From an uncultured Alphaproteobacteria bacterium (GTDB lineage Bacteria > Pseudomonadota > Alphaproteobacteria > UBA8366 > GCA-2717185), in assembly GCA_943788635.1 (NCBI GenBank), contig CALSRA010000016.1, positions 1 through 32,638 on the forward strand: DNA of 32,638 nucleotides, in the 5' to 3' direction. Shown in pieces: positions 8,067 through 16,392 of the stretch (positions are counted from its first letter, which is position 1; each line of letters begins with the position of its first letter). Below the pieces are notes generated by a model that saw only the letters and a program-made list of their open reading frames with translations, was not told the origin of the DNA and searched no databases. A program made the translations under genes and the position numbers.

Positions 8067-10049
8067 CTATTGGCAGGACAGGCATTCCTCGTAATCATTG
8101 CTGGCGGAAGGCATATCGCCGGCATTGACCTTGCCGAGCATCGGCAGCGACGCAACAGCGCCGGGGCTGGCGACGGATTCGGACCGCTGCAGCGATTTGG
8201 ATCGGCAGTAATAAAGGCTCTTCACGCCTTTCTTCCAGGCCATGTAATGGATCTGGTGCAGGTCACGCTTGTGGATATCCGCCGACAGGAAAATGTTGAG
8301 CGATTGCGCCTGGCAGACATGCGGTGTGCGATCCGCAGCCAATTCGATCAACCAGCGCTGATCGAGTTCGAAGGCGGTTTTGAACACGTCCTTTTCCAGA
8401 TCGGTCAGGAATTCGAGATGCTGCACCGACCCTTCATTGGCGACAATGGACGACCAAGTCTCATCGTCGTTTTTGCCCTTTTCCTCAAGCAGTTCCACCA
8501 GATGCCTGTTGCGGACTGTGAACGATCCAGACAGCGTTTTATGGGTAAAGCTGTTGGCGGCAATGGGTTCGATTCCCGGCGAGGTGCCGCCGCAGATGAT
8601 CGAGATCGAGGCCGTGGGCGCGAGCGACATCTTGTTCGAGAACCGCTCGTCGATACCGTAATCCGCTGCGTCCGGGCAGGCGCCACGTTCCGCCGCCAGT
8701 TTCTTCGATGCGGCATCCGCGCCTTTGCGGATATGCTTGAACATGCGCCGGTTCCAGACATTGGTCATGACGCCTTCAAGCGGGATTTTATTGGCCTGCA
8801 GGAACGAATGGAAACCCATCACACCGAGCCCGACCGAGCGTTCGCGCATGGCGGCATAGGTCGCGTTCTTGAATTCGGGCGGTGCCTGGTCGATGAAATC
8901 CTGCAATGCATTGTCGAGGAATCGCATCACGTCCTCGATGAACTGCTCGTCGCCTTCCCACTCGTTGTATTTTTCGAGATTGAGCGAAGACAGGCAGCAG
9001 ACCGCGGTGCGTTCCTTGCCGAAACGGTCCGTACCGGTCGGCAGGGTGATTTCGGAACACAGATTGGAGGTCTTCACGTTCAGACCGGCCAGCTTGTGAT
9101 GTTCGGGAATCGCGCGATTCACGTGGTCGATATAAACCAGATACGGTTCGCCTGTTTCGATTCGCGCGGTCAGCAGACGAATCCACAGGTCACGCGCCTT
9201 TACCCGGCGCAGCACCGATTCGTCTTTCGGGCTGGTCAGCGCCCATTCCTCGTCCGCTTCGACGGCACGCATGAAGGCGTCGGGAATCAGGACACCGTGA
9301 TGCAGGTTCGGGGTCTTGCGATTCGGGTCGCCGCCGGTCGGTCGGCGCAGTTCGATGAATTCCTCAATTTCCGGATGGCTGATCGGCAGATAGACCGCCG
9401 CACTGCCCCGGCGCAGGGAGCCCTGGCTGATTGCAAGCGTCAGTGAATCCATTACCCGGATGAACGGAACGACGCCCGAGGTCTTGCCGTTCATACCGAC
9501 CTTTTCGCCGATCGAACGCAGGTTACCCCAATAACTGCCAATGCCGCCGCCACGGGCGGCCAGCCAGACGTTTTCGTTCCACAGTCCCAGAATACCGCCG
9601 AGGCTGTCATTGGCCTCGTTCAGGAAGCAGGAAATCGGCAATCCGCGCTTGGTGCCGCCATTCGACAGCACGGGGGTGGAGGGCATGAACCACAGCTTGG
9701 AAATATAGTCGTAAAGCCGCTGCGCATGGGCGCTGTCATCGGCGAAATGCATCGCGACCCTGGCAAAAAGGTCCTGATAGCTTTCACCGGGCATCAGATA
9801 GCGGTCGCTCAGCGTTTCCTTGCCGAACTGGGTCAGATACGCATCGCGTGATCGGTCCAGCGTGATCGCGATACCGCGCTCATTCTGGGCGATATCGCCC
9901 AGCAATTCGGCGGAGGCATCGTCTGCGCCCATACCGGTGGCCTGCGACTCTTCGTTGCCGCCAGCTTCCGAGGAAAAATAATCATCTGCTTCCGTGAAGT
10001 TATCCACATAGGCTGAATCCCGCACAAGCCCGTCAGTTACTTCTTCCAA
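8067..10049 (-). CDS. nrdA: ribonucleoside-diphosphate reductase alpha subunit (NrdA)
   Basis: Catalytic subunit of class I ribonucleotide reductase, reducing NDPs to dNDPs. Visible are SNGGTKRGLPISCFL (first redox Cys), LCSEITLP (the radical Cys and Glu), AVCCLSSLNL (second redox Cys), MSLAPTASISIICGGTSPGIEP, and the C-terminal tail EECLSCQ. No N-terminal ATP-cone is evident, so the overall-activity allosteric site appears to be absent from this protein. The longest reading starts at an ATG at 10118, but that would put two NrdR-like operator boxes inside the gene. A TTG at 10049 has AGGAGG (10055-10060) five bases before it, so I prefer it; the product is then 660 residues. The start is uncertain, the identity is not. 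Confidence 0.93.
   Translation of the reverse strand: MEEVTDGLVRDSAYVDNFTEADDYFSSEAGGNEESQATGMGADDASAELLGDIAQNERGIAITLDRSRDAYLTQFGKETLSDRYLMPGESYQDLFARVAMHFADDSAHAQRLYDYISKLWFMPSTPVLSNGGTKRGLPISCFLNEANDSLGGILGLWNENVWLAARGGGIGSYWGNLRSIGEKVGMNGKTSGVVPFIRVMDSLTLAISQGSLRRGSAAVYLPISHPEIEEFIELRRPTGGDPNRKTPNLHHGVLIPDAFMRAVEADEEWALTSPKDESVLRRVKARDLWIRLLTARIETGEPYLVYIDHVNRAIPEHHKLAGLNVKTSNLCSEITLPTGTDRFGKERTAVCCLSSLNLEKYNEWEGDEQFIEDVMRFLDNALQDFIDQAPPEFKNATYAAMRERSVGLGVMGFHSFLQANKIPLEGVMTNVWNRRMFKHIRKGADAASKKLAAERGACPDAADYGIDERFSNKMSLAPTASISIICGGTSPGIEPIAANSFTHKTLSGSFTVRNRHLVELLEEKGKNDDETWSSIVANEGSVQHLEFLTDLEKDVFKTAFELDQRWLIELAADRTPHVCQAQSLNIFLSADIHKRDLHQIHYMAWKKGVKSLYYCRSKSLQRSESVASPGAVASLPMLGKVNAGDMPSASNDYEECLSCQ
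10000..10008 (+). promoter_or_regulatory. DnaA-box match TTATCCACA
   Basis: Exact match to the strong DnaA box, lying in the first codons of nrdA just below the proposed TTG start. A one-mismatch copy (TCATCCACA on the minus strand) lies at 10086-10094 between the NrdR-like boxes. DnaA control of nrdAB is known in E. coli. Here the exact copy is also coding sequence for YVDN, so it may be chance. Confidence 0.35.
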
Positions 10050-10065
10050 GTACCCCTCCTGTCCA

Positions 10066-10111
10066 CACCTGTGTATAGGATTGTTTGTGGATGACCCACT
10101 ATATTTAGTAT
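10066..10111 (-). promoter_or_regulatory. tandem NrdR-like boxes upstream of nrdA
   Basis: Two 16-bp boxes with cores CTGTGTATAG (10069-10078) and CTATATTTAG (10099-10108). They match the NrdR core pattern CwAtATaTwG at 8 and 9 of 10 positions. Their spacing is 30 bp, close to the three-turn spacing typical of NrdR box pairs. They sit just upstream of the proposed TTG start of nrdA, where a repressor sensing ATP/dATP would block transcription. Confidence 0.6.
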
Positions 10112-10323
10112 CTGCCATGAATTTGCTAACTAAATGCGCCTCAAGTCAACAGGAACAAAATAGGAACTGTCATCAAAATGTAATCAATTGGGCAGGCGGG
10201 TCAATGACCAAATGCAGACGCCGCCAGCCCCGAAATGAATTTCGGTTTGCCGCCAATGCACTAAGCTGCAATGTTCGTATTTCGGTGCCATTCGGCAGCG
10301 CAAAGAGATACGGAATTGGACAC

Positions 10324-10884
10324 ATGAAACTGAACCTGGGTTGTGGATTCAGCAAGCGCGACGGCTTTGTGAATGTCGATAACAGTGCGCATTGCGCGCC
10401 GGACATGATTCACGATCTTGAGACATTTCCCTGGCCCTGGGCGGATTCTTCCGTCGACGAAATCCTCATGCGGCACGTTCTGGAGCATCTGGGGGCGACG
10501 ACCGATGTCTATTTCGCCGTATTACAGGAAATGTACCGTGTTTGCCGCCATGACGCCCGAATCACGGTCGTGGTGCCACATCCGCGCCATGACGATTTCC
10601 TGCACGACGCCACCCATGTTCGCGCGGTGACCCTGGAAGGCCTGTCGATGTTTTCGCGCAAGAACTGCGAGGAATGGATCGCCGCCGGCAATGCCAACAC
10701 TCCGCTTGCCATGATTGCCGGGGTAGATTTCGACATGGTCGAAACCGAAGTGACGCTAGAGGAACCGTGGCGCAGCAAGTTCGACGCGGGCACGGTTTCG
10801 CGAACCGACATGATTCTGGCATTGCGGCAATACAACAATGTTGCCAAGGAGTTGAAGGCGGTTCTTCGGGTCGTAAAGGAATAA
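10324..10884 (+). CDS. SAM-dependent methyltransferase, LNLGCG type
   Basis: A 186-residue protein starting MKLNLGCGFSKRDGFVNVDN, the short N-terminus and LGCG motif typical of small methyltransferases found among surface-polysaccharide genes. Further motifs are WPWADSSVDEILMRHVLEHLG (motif II/III region) and VLQEMYRVCRHDARITVVVPHPRHDDFLHDATHVRAVT, whose HDATHVR segment is characteristic of this group. The ATG at 10324 is preferred since the upstream reading shares no similarity to the family. The substrate is unknown. It is divergent from nrdA and lies seven bases before the MmgE/PrpD gene, suggesting co-transcription with it. Confidence 0.8.
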   Translation: MKLNLGCGFSKRDGFVNVDNSAHCAPDMIHDLETFPWPWADSSVDEILMRHVLEHLGATTDVYFAVLQEMYRVCRHDARITVVVPHPRHDDFLHDATHVRAVTLEGLSMFSRKNCEEWIAAGNANTPLAMIAGVDFDMVETEVTLEEPWRSKFDAGTVSRTDMILALRQYNNVAKELKAVLRVVKE

Positions 10885-10891
10885 GGTATCG

Positions 10892-12283
10892 ATGCAGGGC
10901 ACGGAAACATCGTTACCGGGCGTATCCGAGACGCTCGCCGAATTCGCTGCGGGGCTCCGATTCGAGGATTTGCCGGAAAAGCTGATCGCGCATATGCGGT
11001 TGTCGACGCTGGACGCGCTGGGCTGCTGCCTTGTCGGCGCGGCGCTGCCCTGGACCCGCATGGTGGCGGAGATGGTGCTGGAAGATGGCGGCAAGCCCGA
11101 AGCCCGGCTGATCGGCACGGGTGATCCGGTGCCACTGGCGGCGGCGGCACTGGTCAACGCGACGGCGGGCCATGCCTTTGAGCTGGATGATATCCACCGT
11201 GATTCGATTATCCATCCGAATTCGATCTGCGTGCCCATCGCGCTGAACGCCGCGGAAGCCTGGGGCCGCCTGTCAGGCCGTGACGTGGTGACGGCGATCG
11301 TCGCCGGATACGAGGTCGCGACAAGGGTCGGCATGGCGGCGGGGACGGACCTGCTGCTGCGCGGTTTCCATCCGCAGGGTACCGGCGGGGCCATTGCCGC
11401 CGCGGTTACCGCCGGGCATATGCGCGGGCTGGACGCGGCCGGCATGCGCAACGCTATCGGCATCGCGACCTCGCTGGGCGCCGGGCTGATGGCGGCGCAG
11501 GAAGGGGCAATGGTCAAGCGGCTGCATTCCGGCAATGCGGCGGAGGCCGGGGTGCGCGCGGCCTTGCTCGCCGCGAAGGGTTTTACTGGAATATCGAACG
11601 TCGTCGAGGCGGAATATGGCGGTTTCCTGTCGGCCTTTGCCGGCAAGGTGGATACGGGCGGCATTACCGAAGGGCTCGGCAGCCGCTGGGAAGCCGACGA
11701 AACAGGCTTCAAGCCTTATGCCACGGTGACCAGCATCCATGCGGCGCTGGATTCGCTGGCCATGATCATGCGGGACAACGGGCTGAATGCGGATGACATC
11801 GCGAAGATCCGGGTGGGTACCAGTACGGCGACCCATGTTCATTGTGCCTGGCCCTATGAAGCGCAGAGCGTTACCGCCGCACAGATGAACCTGTATTACG
11901 GGTTGGCGGTGATCGCGTTGCACGGGGCGGCGTTCGTCGCGGAATTCGACGAGGACCGTATCGCCGACCCGGCGGTATTCGATTTCATCGCGCGGATTGA
12001 GGCAGAAGCAGATCCGGAAATTGACGGGATGGGCCGGGAATGCCGCCATATGGCGCGGATGATACTGGAAACGGTGGATGGACGCCGCTTCGAACACGAG
12101 GAACGTGACCGCCGCGGCAGCCCGCAGAACCCGGTATCGGAAGCGGATGTGAAGGAAAAATTCCGCATCCTCGCTTCCCGGCACCTTGATGCGGATACCG
12201 TGGTTCAGGTCGTTGCGCTTTGCGACCGGCTGGACAGTCTTGAATCCGTCGCGCCGCTGCTGGACGCCGTCACCGGCAACTGA
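10892..12283 (+). CDS. MmgE/PrpD family protein
   Basis: A 463-residue member of the MmgE/PrpD family, which includes 2-methylcitrate dehydratase and immune-responsive gene 1 decarboxylase. The all-helical N-terminal domain carries the family hallmark AGHAFELDDIHRDSIIHPNSICVPIALNAAE near residues 90-118, then GFHPQGTGGAIAAAVTAGHMRGLD and GAMVKRLHSGNAAEAGVRAALLA. The C-terminal alpha/beta domain begins near FKPYATVTSIHAALDSL. It is more distant from true PrpD than the copy at 19530-21038, so its substrate is open. It follows the methyltransferase by seven bases and is closed by a hairpin terminator that starts in its stop codon. Confidence 0.88.
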   Translation: MQGTETSLPGVSETLAEFAAGLRFEDLPEKLIAHMRLSTLDALGCCLVGAALPWTRMVAEMVLEDGGKPEARLIGTGDPVPLAAAALVNATAGHAFELDDIHRDSIIHPNSICVPIALNAAEAWGRLSGRDVVTAIVAGYEVATRVGMAAGTDLLLRGFHPQGTGGAIAAAVTAGHMRGLDAAGMRNAIGIATSLGAGLMAAQEGAMVKRLHSGNAAEAGVRAALLAAKGFTGISNVVEAEYGGFLSAFAGKVDTGGITEGLGSRWEADETGFKPYATVTSIHAALDSLAMIMRDNGLNADDIAKIRVGTSTATHVHCAWPYEAQSVTAAQMNLYYGLAVIALHGAAFVAEFDEDRIADPAVFDFIARIEAEADPEIDGMGRECRHMARMILETVDGRRFEHEERDRRGSPQNPVSEADVKEKFRILASRHLDADTVVQVVALCDRLDSLESVAPLLDAVTGN

Positions 12284-12312
12284 CGGAACGGTCGTCAGGA
12301 CCGATCCGTTTT
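12283..12312 (+). terminator. rho-independent terminator after the MmgE/PrpD gene
   Basis: ACGGA-a-CGGTC pairs with GACCG-a-TCCGT around a five-base loop, giving ten pairs with one A/A mismatch, followed by a short T run. The stem starts on the last base of the stop codon. Confidence 0.65.
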
Positions 12313-12343
12313 CGCGGCGCGATGAGAGCGGGGCGGGGGCGCC

Positions 12344-13240
12344 TTACCCCCACGTCATTTCGCCCTTGGCTACTTTGGCGCCGATTTCCAGCGCGACGCC
12401 GAGTCCAAGGCCGGGATAACGGCGCTTCATTGCAGCGATCAGCGCCCCGCTGTCGTTGGCATTCGCGACTTCTGCTTCATAGGCGAGCAGATAATCGCGC
12501 GTGAATGTCAGGCTGTCCGGCCCGGTATCCGTGACATTCGCGGCATGGCCTGCAACGACGATCTTCGGTTTGCGGGCGATCAACTCATCGAGTTCCGTGA
12601 TCCATTGCGCGCGTTCTTCCGGACTCGGGGTATCCGCCATCCAGAGATGCAGTCCCTCGAAGACATACACCCCGCCGAACACGGCTTCGAGTGAAGGTAC
12701 CCAAAGATAGCGGCGGTCACGCATCGTTTTCGAGGTAACGATGTCGATTTCTGTGCCTTCCAGATTCAGTGTCGGTTTGTCATAGGGTGCCGGAAATACG
12801 AGATCGTCCCGTGTCTGCGGTCCGTTTTCGCCCAGTTTCGGTCCCCAGACCGCGAGCTTGCCATCGGCCTTCCTCTTTATCAGCGCGACAGTCTCGCTTG
12901 CAGCAATCACGCGGGCGTCCGGGAACGCTTCGACCACCGGCTTCAGATTGAAGTAATAATCGGGGTCGTTGCAGCTTACATAGATGGTGGTGAGGCGTTT
13001 GCCCGTCGCCTTGATTTCGGCGACCAGGGCACGACCCGCCGGATAGTTAAAACTGCCGTCGATCAGGATCGCGTCTTCCGCGCCGGTCAACAGCACTGGC
13101 GCGCGAAAGAAGTTGTTCCCGTCGCCGCGCCAGCCGGCCCAGTTAACGGGAGTGGCGGCGCTGACGATCTTCGGAAGCGCCGACGCAAACGGAACTATGA
13201 GAATGCCAGCGAGGGCCTGGCGGCGTGTCAGGGTGGTCAT
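12344..13240 (-). CDS. Tat-exported MBL-fold protein with degenerate metal motif
   Basis: A 298-residue protein. The start at 13240 follows AAGGA and begins a twin-arginine signal (LTRRQALAGILIVPFASALPKIVSAA), so the product should act in the periplasm. The metallo-beta-lactamase fold shows in APVLLTGAEDAILIDGSFNYPAG, KRLTTIYVSCNDPDYYFN and the later KIVVAGHAANVTDTG. Where active members have HxHxDH, this protein has SCNDPDYYF, lacking both first His and the final His while keeping the Asp residues. It may bind metal differently or be non-hydrolytic. The gene is divergent from a LysR regulator that probably controls it. The longer reading from 13312 would put 24 charged residues before the signal and is unlikely. 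Confidence 0.82.
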   Translation of the reverse strand: MTTLTRRQALAGILIVPFASALPKIVSAATPVNWAGWRGDGNNFFRAPVLLTGAEDAILIDGSFNYPAGRALVAEIKATGKRLTTIYVSCNDPDYYFNLKPVVEAFPDARVIAASETVALIKRKADGKLAVWGPKLGENGPQTRDDLVFPAPYDKPTLNLEGTEIDIVTSKTMRDRRYLWVPSLEAVFGGVYVFEGLHLWMADTPSPEERAQWITELDELIARKPKIVVAGHAANVTDTGPDSLTFTRDYLLAYEAEVANANDSGALIAAMKRRYPGLGLGVALEIGAKVAKGEMTWG

Positions 13241-13349
13241 GGGGGCGTTCCTTTTCTCGTTTTGCTCAAGCGAGGCGTTTTGCCGCTTGCTCATCGAAGA
13301 AAATGGGGTCAATCAAATGTCAATTAAACAGAATAAATATGGATTCTAT

Positions 13350-13366
13350 GTAAGTTTTTAGCTTAC
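13350..13366. promoter_or_regulatory. inverted repeat GTAAG-N7-CTTAC at the lysR start
   Basis: A perfect 5-bp dyad ends nine bases before the lysR start codon in the divergent lysR/MBL promoter region. It is placed and shaped as an autoregulatory LysR-type operator, although LysR sites usually follow T-N11-A. Confidence 0.4.
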
Positions 13367-13374
13367 TATTATGT

Positions 13375-14268
13375 ATGGCTACCCGATACAATCTCAACCG
13401 ACTTGCCTATTTCGTCGCCACCATTGACGAGGGCACAATCACTGCCGCCGCCGCTCGCCTCGGGGTCAGCAAGGCCGTGGTCAGCAAGCAGTTGCAGCTT
13501 CTTGAAGAAGAGACTGGTGTTGGCCTGGTTCTTCGGAATACCCGAAATCTCCAGGCGACGGAGGCCGGCCGAGCGCTCTATGCGAAGGGCAAAGCAGCGG
13601 TGCAGCAGGCCAATGATGCCTTGGAAAGTGTCATGGAGCGGGACGACACGCCGCGGGGGCGATTGCGGATCACGGCCCCGGTCGATTACGGCCTGATTCA
13701 GGTTGCGCCCCTCGTGGCGCGCTTCTGCGAGACCTATCCCGCTGTGGAGGTCGATCTCGTTCTCGCGGACGAGCTGTTGGACCTGATCGAGTCACGGTTC
13801 GATCTCGCGTTTCGTGTCGGTTGGCTGCAGGATTCGGGTAATCTTGCCCGCAAGCTGCGAGACTTCGAGGAAATTGCGGTCGCCACCCCGGCCACATTGC
13901 AGCGGTTCCCGGTCCGAAAACCCGAAGACCTGCGCGACGTGCCTTTCATTGCCAACAGTGCCTTTGCGGGCCTCAAGAACTGGGATTTCACGCGCGGTGC
14001 GGAAACACGGACCATTGCCCTCAAAACCGGGACGACGATGAATGTTACCTTCGCGATCCGGACGGCAATAACGCATAGCGCCGCCTTTACGATTCTGCCC
14101 AATTTCCTTGCGGAACCGGACCTTGAAAACGGCAGCCTGGTGCGTTTGCTCCCTGATTGGTCGTTGCGCCGGGGCGGGGTTTACACAGTGACCGCCCCCG
14201 GGCGTGTTCGTGCAAACGCTCTGCGTGTCTTTCTTCAAATGGCCTATGGCGCCAAAGGGGGCGGATGA
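13375..14268 (+). CDS. LysR family transcriptional regulator
   Basis: A 297-residue DNA-binding regulator. The winged helix-turn-helix occupies residues 1-60 (NRLAYFVATIDEGTITAAAARLGVSKAVVSKQLQLLEEETGVGLVLRNTRN in parts). A linker helix and a periplasmic-binding-like effector domain follow from about 90 (GRLRITAPVDYGLIQVAPLVARFCETYPAVEVDLVLAD). This arrangement resembles the CrgA/YafC group. The effector is unknown. It is divergent from the MBL-fold gene, 134 bases apart, which by the usual LysR arrangement is its likely target. Confidence 0.92.
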   Translation: MATRYNLNRLAYFVATIDEGTITAAAARLGVSKAVVSKQLQLLEEETGVGLVLRNTRNLQATEAGRALYAKGKAAVQQANDALESVMERDDTPRGRLRITAPVDYGLIQVAPLVARFCETYPAVEVDLVLADELLDLIESRFDLAFRVGWLQDSGNLARKLRDFEEIAVATPATLQRFPVRKPEDLRDVPFIANSAFAGLKNWDFTRGAETRTIALKTGTTMNVTFAIRTAITHSAAFTILPNFLAEPDLENGSLVRLLPDWSLRRGGVYTVTAPGRVRANALRVFLQMAYGAKGGG

Positions 14269-14312
14269 TACGAATCGCGCGGTTTCGCGTTTCGACACTG
14301 CCCTGCGCGGGT

Positions 14313-15203
14313 TTAGCTGCGCCCGGACACTTCCGTTTTCGCGGCGCGTTGCATCAGGACGATGACGACCCCGCCCAGTGTGGCCAGCGAAGCGAGCACC
14401 AGGCGCAGGGTGATATCCTCTGACAGCAGAACAACGCCGAAAGCCGCCGCGATGACCGGCACCGAGAGCTGGACCGTCGCCGCGCGGATCGCTGTCAGAC
14501 CGGGAAGTGCTGCATACCAGATGACATAGCCGCAGCCCGAAGCAACGGCACCGGAGGCGATGGCCAGCGCAATGCCCTGGGGGGAAAGGTTCAGGTCGTC
14601 CAGAAAGAACAGGCTGACAAGCAGCATGGGGGGAACGGCGAAGATGAAATTTTTCGCCGTGGCGGCCAGCGGATCCGCCACGTTCCGTCCAAGTAGCGAG
14701 TAGAATCCCCATGCAATTCCGGCGGCGGCCATCAGCATGGCGCCTATGGGGTCGGGGGCGGTCACGCCCGGGGATACAAGATAGACCAGCCCGCCAATGG
14801 CGAGCAGAAGCCCGGCCCAGGACAGGACCGGGAACCGTTCGCCACCGCGCAGTGCCACACCGAACATTGTCAGCTGGACGGCGCCGAAAAGGACCAGCGC
14901 GCCCGTGCCGGTGCTGAGCGACAGATAGGCGAAGGAAAAACAGATCATATAGGTGAACAGCATCGCGGCGCTGCACCAGTCGGCTTTGGCGCTGGCGCGT
15001 CGACCGGGCCGGAGCAGCACGAACAGGCCCAGCGTCAGCGCACCGGAAACCGCCTGGACCACGGTAAATCCTGCCGCATCAATAAGTTCCGGCCCGAGGG
15101 CGAGGCGGCACAGCACCGAATTGGCAGCGAAGGCCAGCATGGCGATGCCGGTCAGCAGCACGCTGCGTGTGACGGAGGACGGTGCAAACATTAATCCGTA
15201 CAT
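14313..15203 (-). CDS. EamA/DMT family transporter
   Basis: A 296-residue inner-membrane protein with about ten hydrophobic helices arranged as two EamA repeats, roughly residues 14-140 and 150-285. Signs include AANSVLCRLALGPELIDAAGFTVVQAVSGALTLGLFVLL in repeat one and GIAWGFYSLLGR with AATVQLSVPVIAAAFGVVLLSEDITLRLVLAS in repeat two, the usual drug/metabolite transporter pattern. The substrate is unknown; such proteins often export amino acids or metabolites. ATGs at 15203 and 15191 are both possible starts. It is divergent from the cupin gene 59 bases away, so the two may share control. Confidence 0.88.
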   Translation of the reverse strand: MYGLMFAPSSVTRSVLLTGIAMLAFAANSVLCRLALGPELIDAAGFTVVQAVSGALTLGLFVLLRPGRRASAKADWCSAAMLFTYMICFSFAYLSLSTGTGALVLFGAVQLTMFGVALRGGERFPVLSWAGLLLAIGGLVYLVSPGVTAPDPIGAMLMAAAGIAWGFYSLLGRNVADPLAATAKNFIFAVPPMLLVSLFFLDDLNLSPQGIALAIASGAVASGCGYVIWYAALPGLTAIRAATVQLSVPVIAAAFGVVLLSEDITLRLVLASLATLGGVVIVLMQRAAKTEVSGRS

Positions 15204-15262
15204 ATACTATAATCGGAATGTGAACGAGCGACGCGTGACAATCGACAGGGAGTGGCAGGGGA

Positions 15263-15817
15263 ATGTTTGAAATCGATCGGTTTATCGACGACTGCAAGGC
15301 GGCGGTCGCCGCCGATGACAGCCACAAGGCGACCCGCGAGGTGGTGGAACGCGCGATGTCTGACCCCGCCGCGGTGCTAAAGGGGTTGGGCGAGCCGACA
15401 AAAAGTGAGATCCAGAAAATCTACAATTCGCCCGAACTGACGATCATCAATGTCGTCTGGGCGCCCTATATGACGATCATGCCGCATAACCATGAAATGT
15501 GGGCGGTGATCGGCATGTATACCGGGCGCGAGGACAATGTCTTCTGGCGGCGCCTTCCGAATGAAGACGGTGGCAAGCTGGAAGCCGCCGGTGCGAAGGC
15601 GCTGTCGGTGAAGGATGTGTCGCCACTCGGCAAGGATATCATCCATTCGGTAACCAACCCGCTGCCCCGGCTGACTGGCGCGATCCATGTCTATGGCGGC
15701 GATTTTTTCTCGATTGCGCGCAGCGAATGGGACGCTGAAACGCTTCTTGAGGCGCCCTATAACGTCGAAAAGAACATGAAATTGTTCGAGGATTTCGGTC
15801 GTTTCACGGCGCCCTGA
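15263..15817 (+). CDS. cysteine-dioxygenase-like cupin (COG5553-type metal-dependent enzyme)
   Basis: A 184-residue double-stranded beta-helix protein. The metal-binding signature is MPHNHEMWAVIGMYTGREDNVFWRR at about residues 73-97, with HxH as expected ligands, and a third His lies in GKDIIHSVTNPLPRLTGAIHVYGGDFF near 131-157. This matches the predicted metal-dependent enzymes related to cysteine/3-mercaptopropionate dioxygenase. The HDFF-like ending is GDFFSIARSEWD. It probably oxidises a small thiol or related acid, which is inference from the family. It is divergent from the EamA transporter, which might move its substrate or product. Confidence 0.8.
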   Translation: MFEIDRFIDDCKAAVAADDSHKATREVVERAMSDPAAVLKGLGEPTKSEIQKIYNSPELTIINVVWAPYMTIMPHNHEMWAVIGMYTGREDNVFWRRLPNEDGGKLEAAGAKALSVKDVSPLGKDIIHSVTNPLPRLTGAIHVYGGDFFSIARSEWDAETLLEAPYNVEKNMKLFEDFGRFTAP

Positions 15818-15881
15818 GCGTCGTTGAACAGTCAGGTTCGGGGCAGGCACCCAGTTTTCTGTGTGTCATTGATCTTCTGAA

Positions 15882-16313
15882 TTAATGCGAAAGCGTGTTA
15901 CGCCGTTTGGATCTGCCCTTGCCAGATACGCGGAGCAGGCGTTGGAACGTTGGGCATTCCAAATGGCTCGGCGCCGGGCAATCAGCGGCATGGATAAGGC
16001 CATCTCGCATGGCGACCATCTGTTTGATGTTTCTATCCAGTTCCTCGGCTTTGGCGAGAAGCTGATCCCTGTCGATTTGCGGGCGACCATCGGCGGTAAA
16101 CATGGCGGCGATTTCGTCGAGCGAGAATCCGGCGCGGCGCCCCAATGTAATGAGAGCGAGTCTTTCCAGAACATTGGAATCAAAATGCCTTCGCAAGCCG
16201 TTTCGGCCTGTCGATTGAATGAGACCCTTTTCTTCGTAATACCGTAATGCAGAGGCTGCCAGCCCGGATTGCCTGGCAACTTCGCCGATATCCATCGTTC
16301 CTGTCTGTGTCAT
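15882..16313 (-). CDS. MerR family transcriptional regulator
   Basis: A 143-residue regulator with the MerR winged helix at the N-terminus (MDIGEVARQSGLAASALRYYEEKGLI, residues 7-32, then RNGLRRHFDSNVLERLALI). A dimerisation helix follows (LLAKAEELDRNIKQMVAMRDGLIHAA). The C-terminal CPAPSHLECPTFQRLL has two Cys separated by eight residues, fewer than the four of SoxR, so the effector may be a thiol-reactive compound or a metal, but this is uncertain. It is divergent from tpm and a MerR-type promoter lies between the two genes. Confidence 0.88.
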   Translation of the reverse strand: MTQTGTMDIGEVARQSGLAASALRYYEEKGLIQSTGRNGLRRHFDSNVLERLALITLGRRAGFSLDEIAAMFTADGRPQIDRDQLLAKAEELDRNIKQMVAMRDGLIHAADCPAPSHLECPTFQRLLRVSGKGRSKRRNTLSH

Positions 16314-16320
16314 TTTCCTC

Positions 16321-16351
16321 TTGACCTAAAGTCCACTTGAATTTGTACCCT
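16321..16351 (+). promoter_or_regulatory. MerR-type promoter with long spacer
   Basis: TTGACC (16321-16326) and a weak -10, TACCCT (16346-16351), are 19 bases apart. A dyad, AAGT-cc-ACTT (16329-16338), sits in the spacer. The over-long spacer with a central dyad is the signature of promoters that MerR-family proteins activate by DNA twisting. It faces tpm. Confidence 0.6.
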
Positions 16352-16392
16352 GCGCCAAATCAAACGGCATTACAATGTTCAAAGGAGCGACA

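Noticed and set aside
8070..9446. A 458-codon open frame on the plus strand
   Set aside because: It is antisense to nrdA, whose motifs are unmistakable; the reverse reading shows no domain.
13792..14976. A 394-codon open frame on the minus strand
   Set aside because: It overlaps both lysR (opposite strand) and the EamA gene (same strand, other frame) and lacks any domain.
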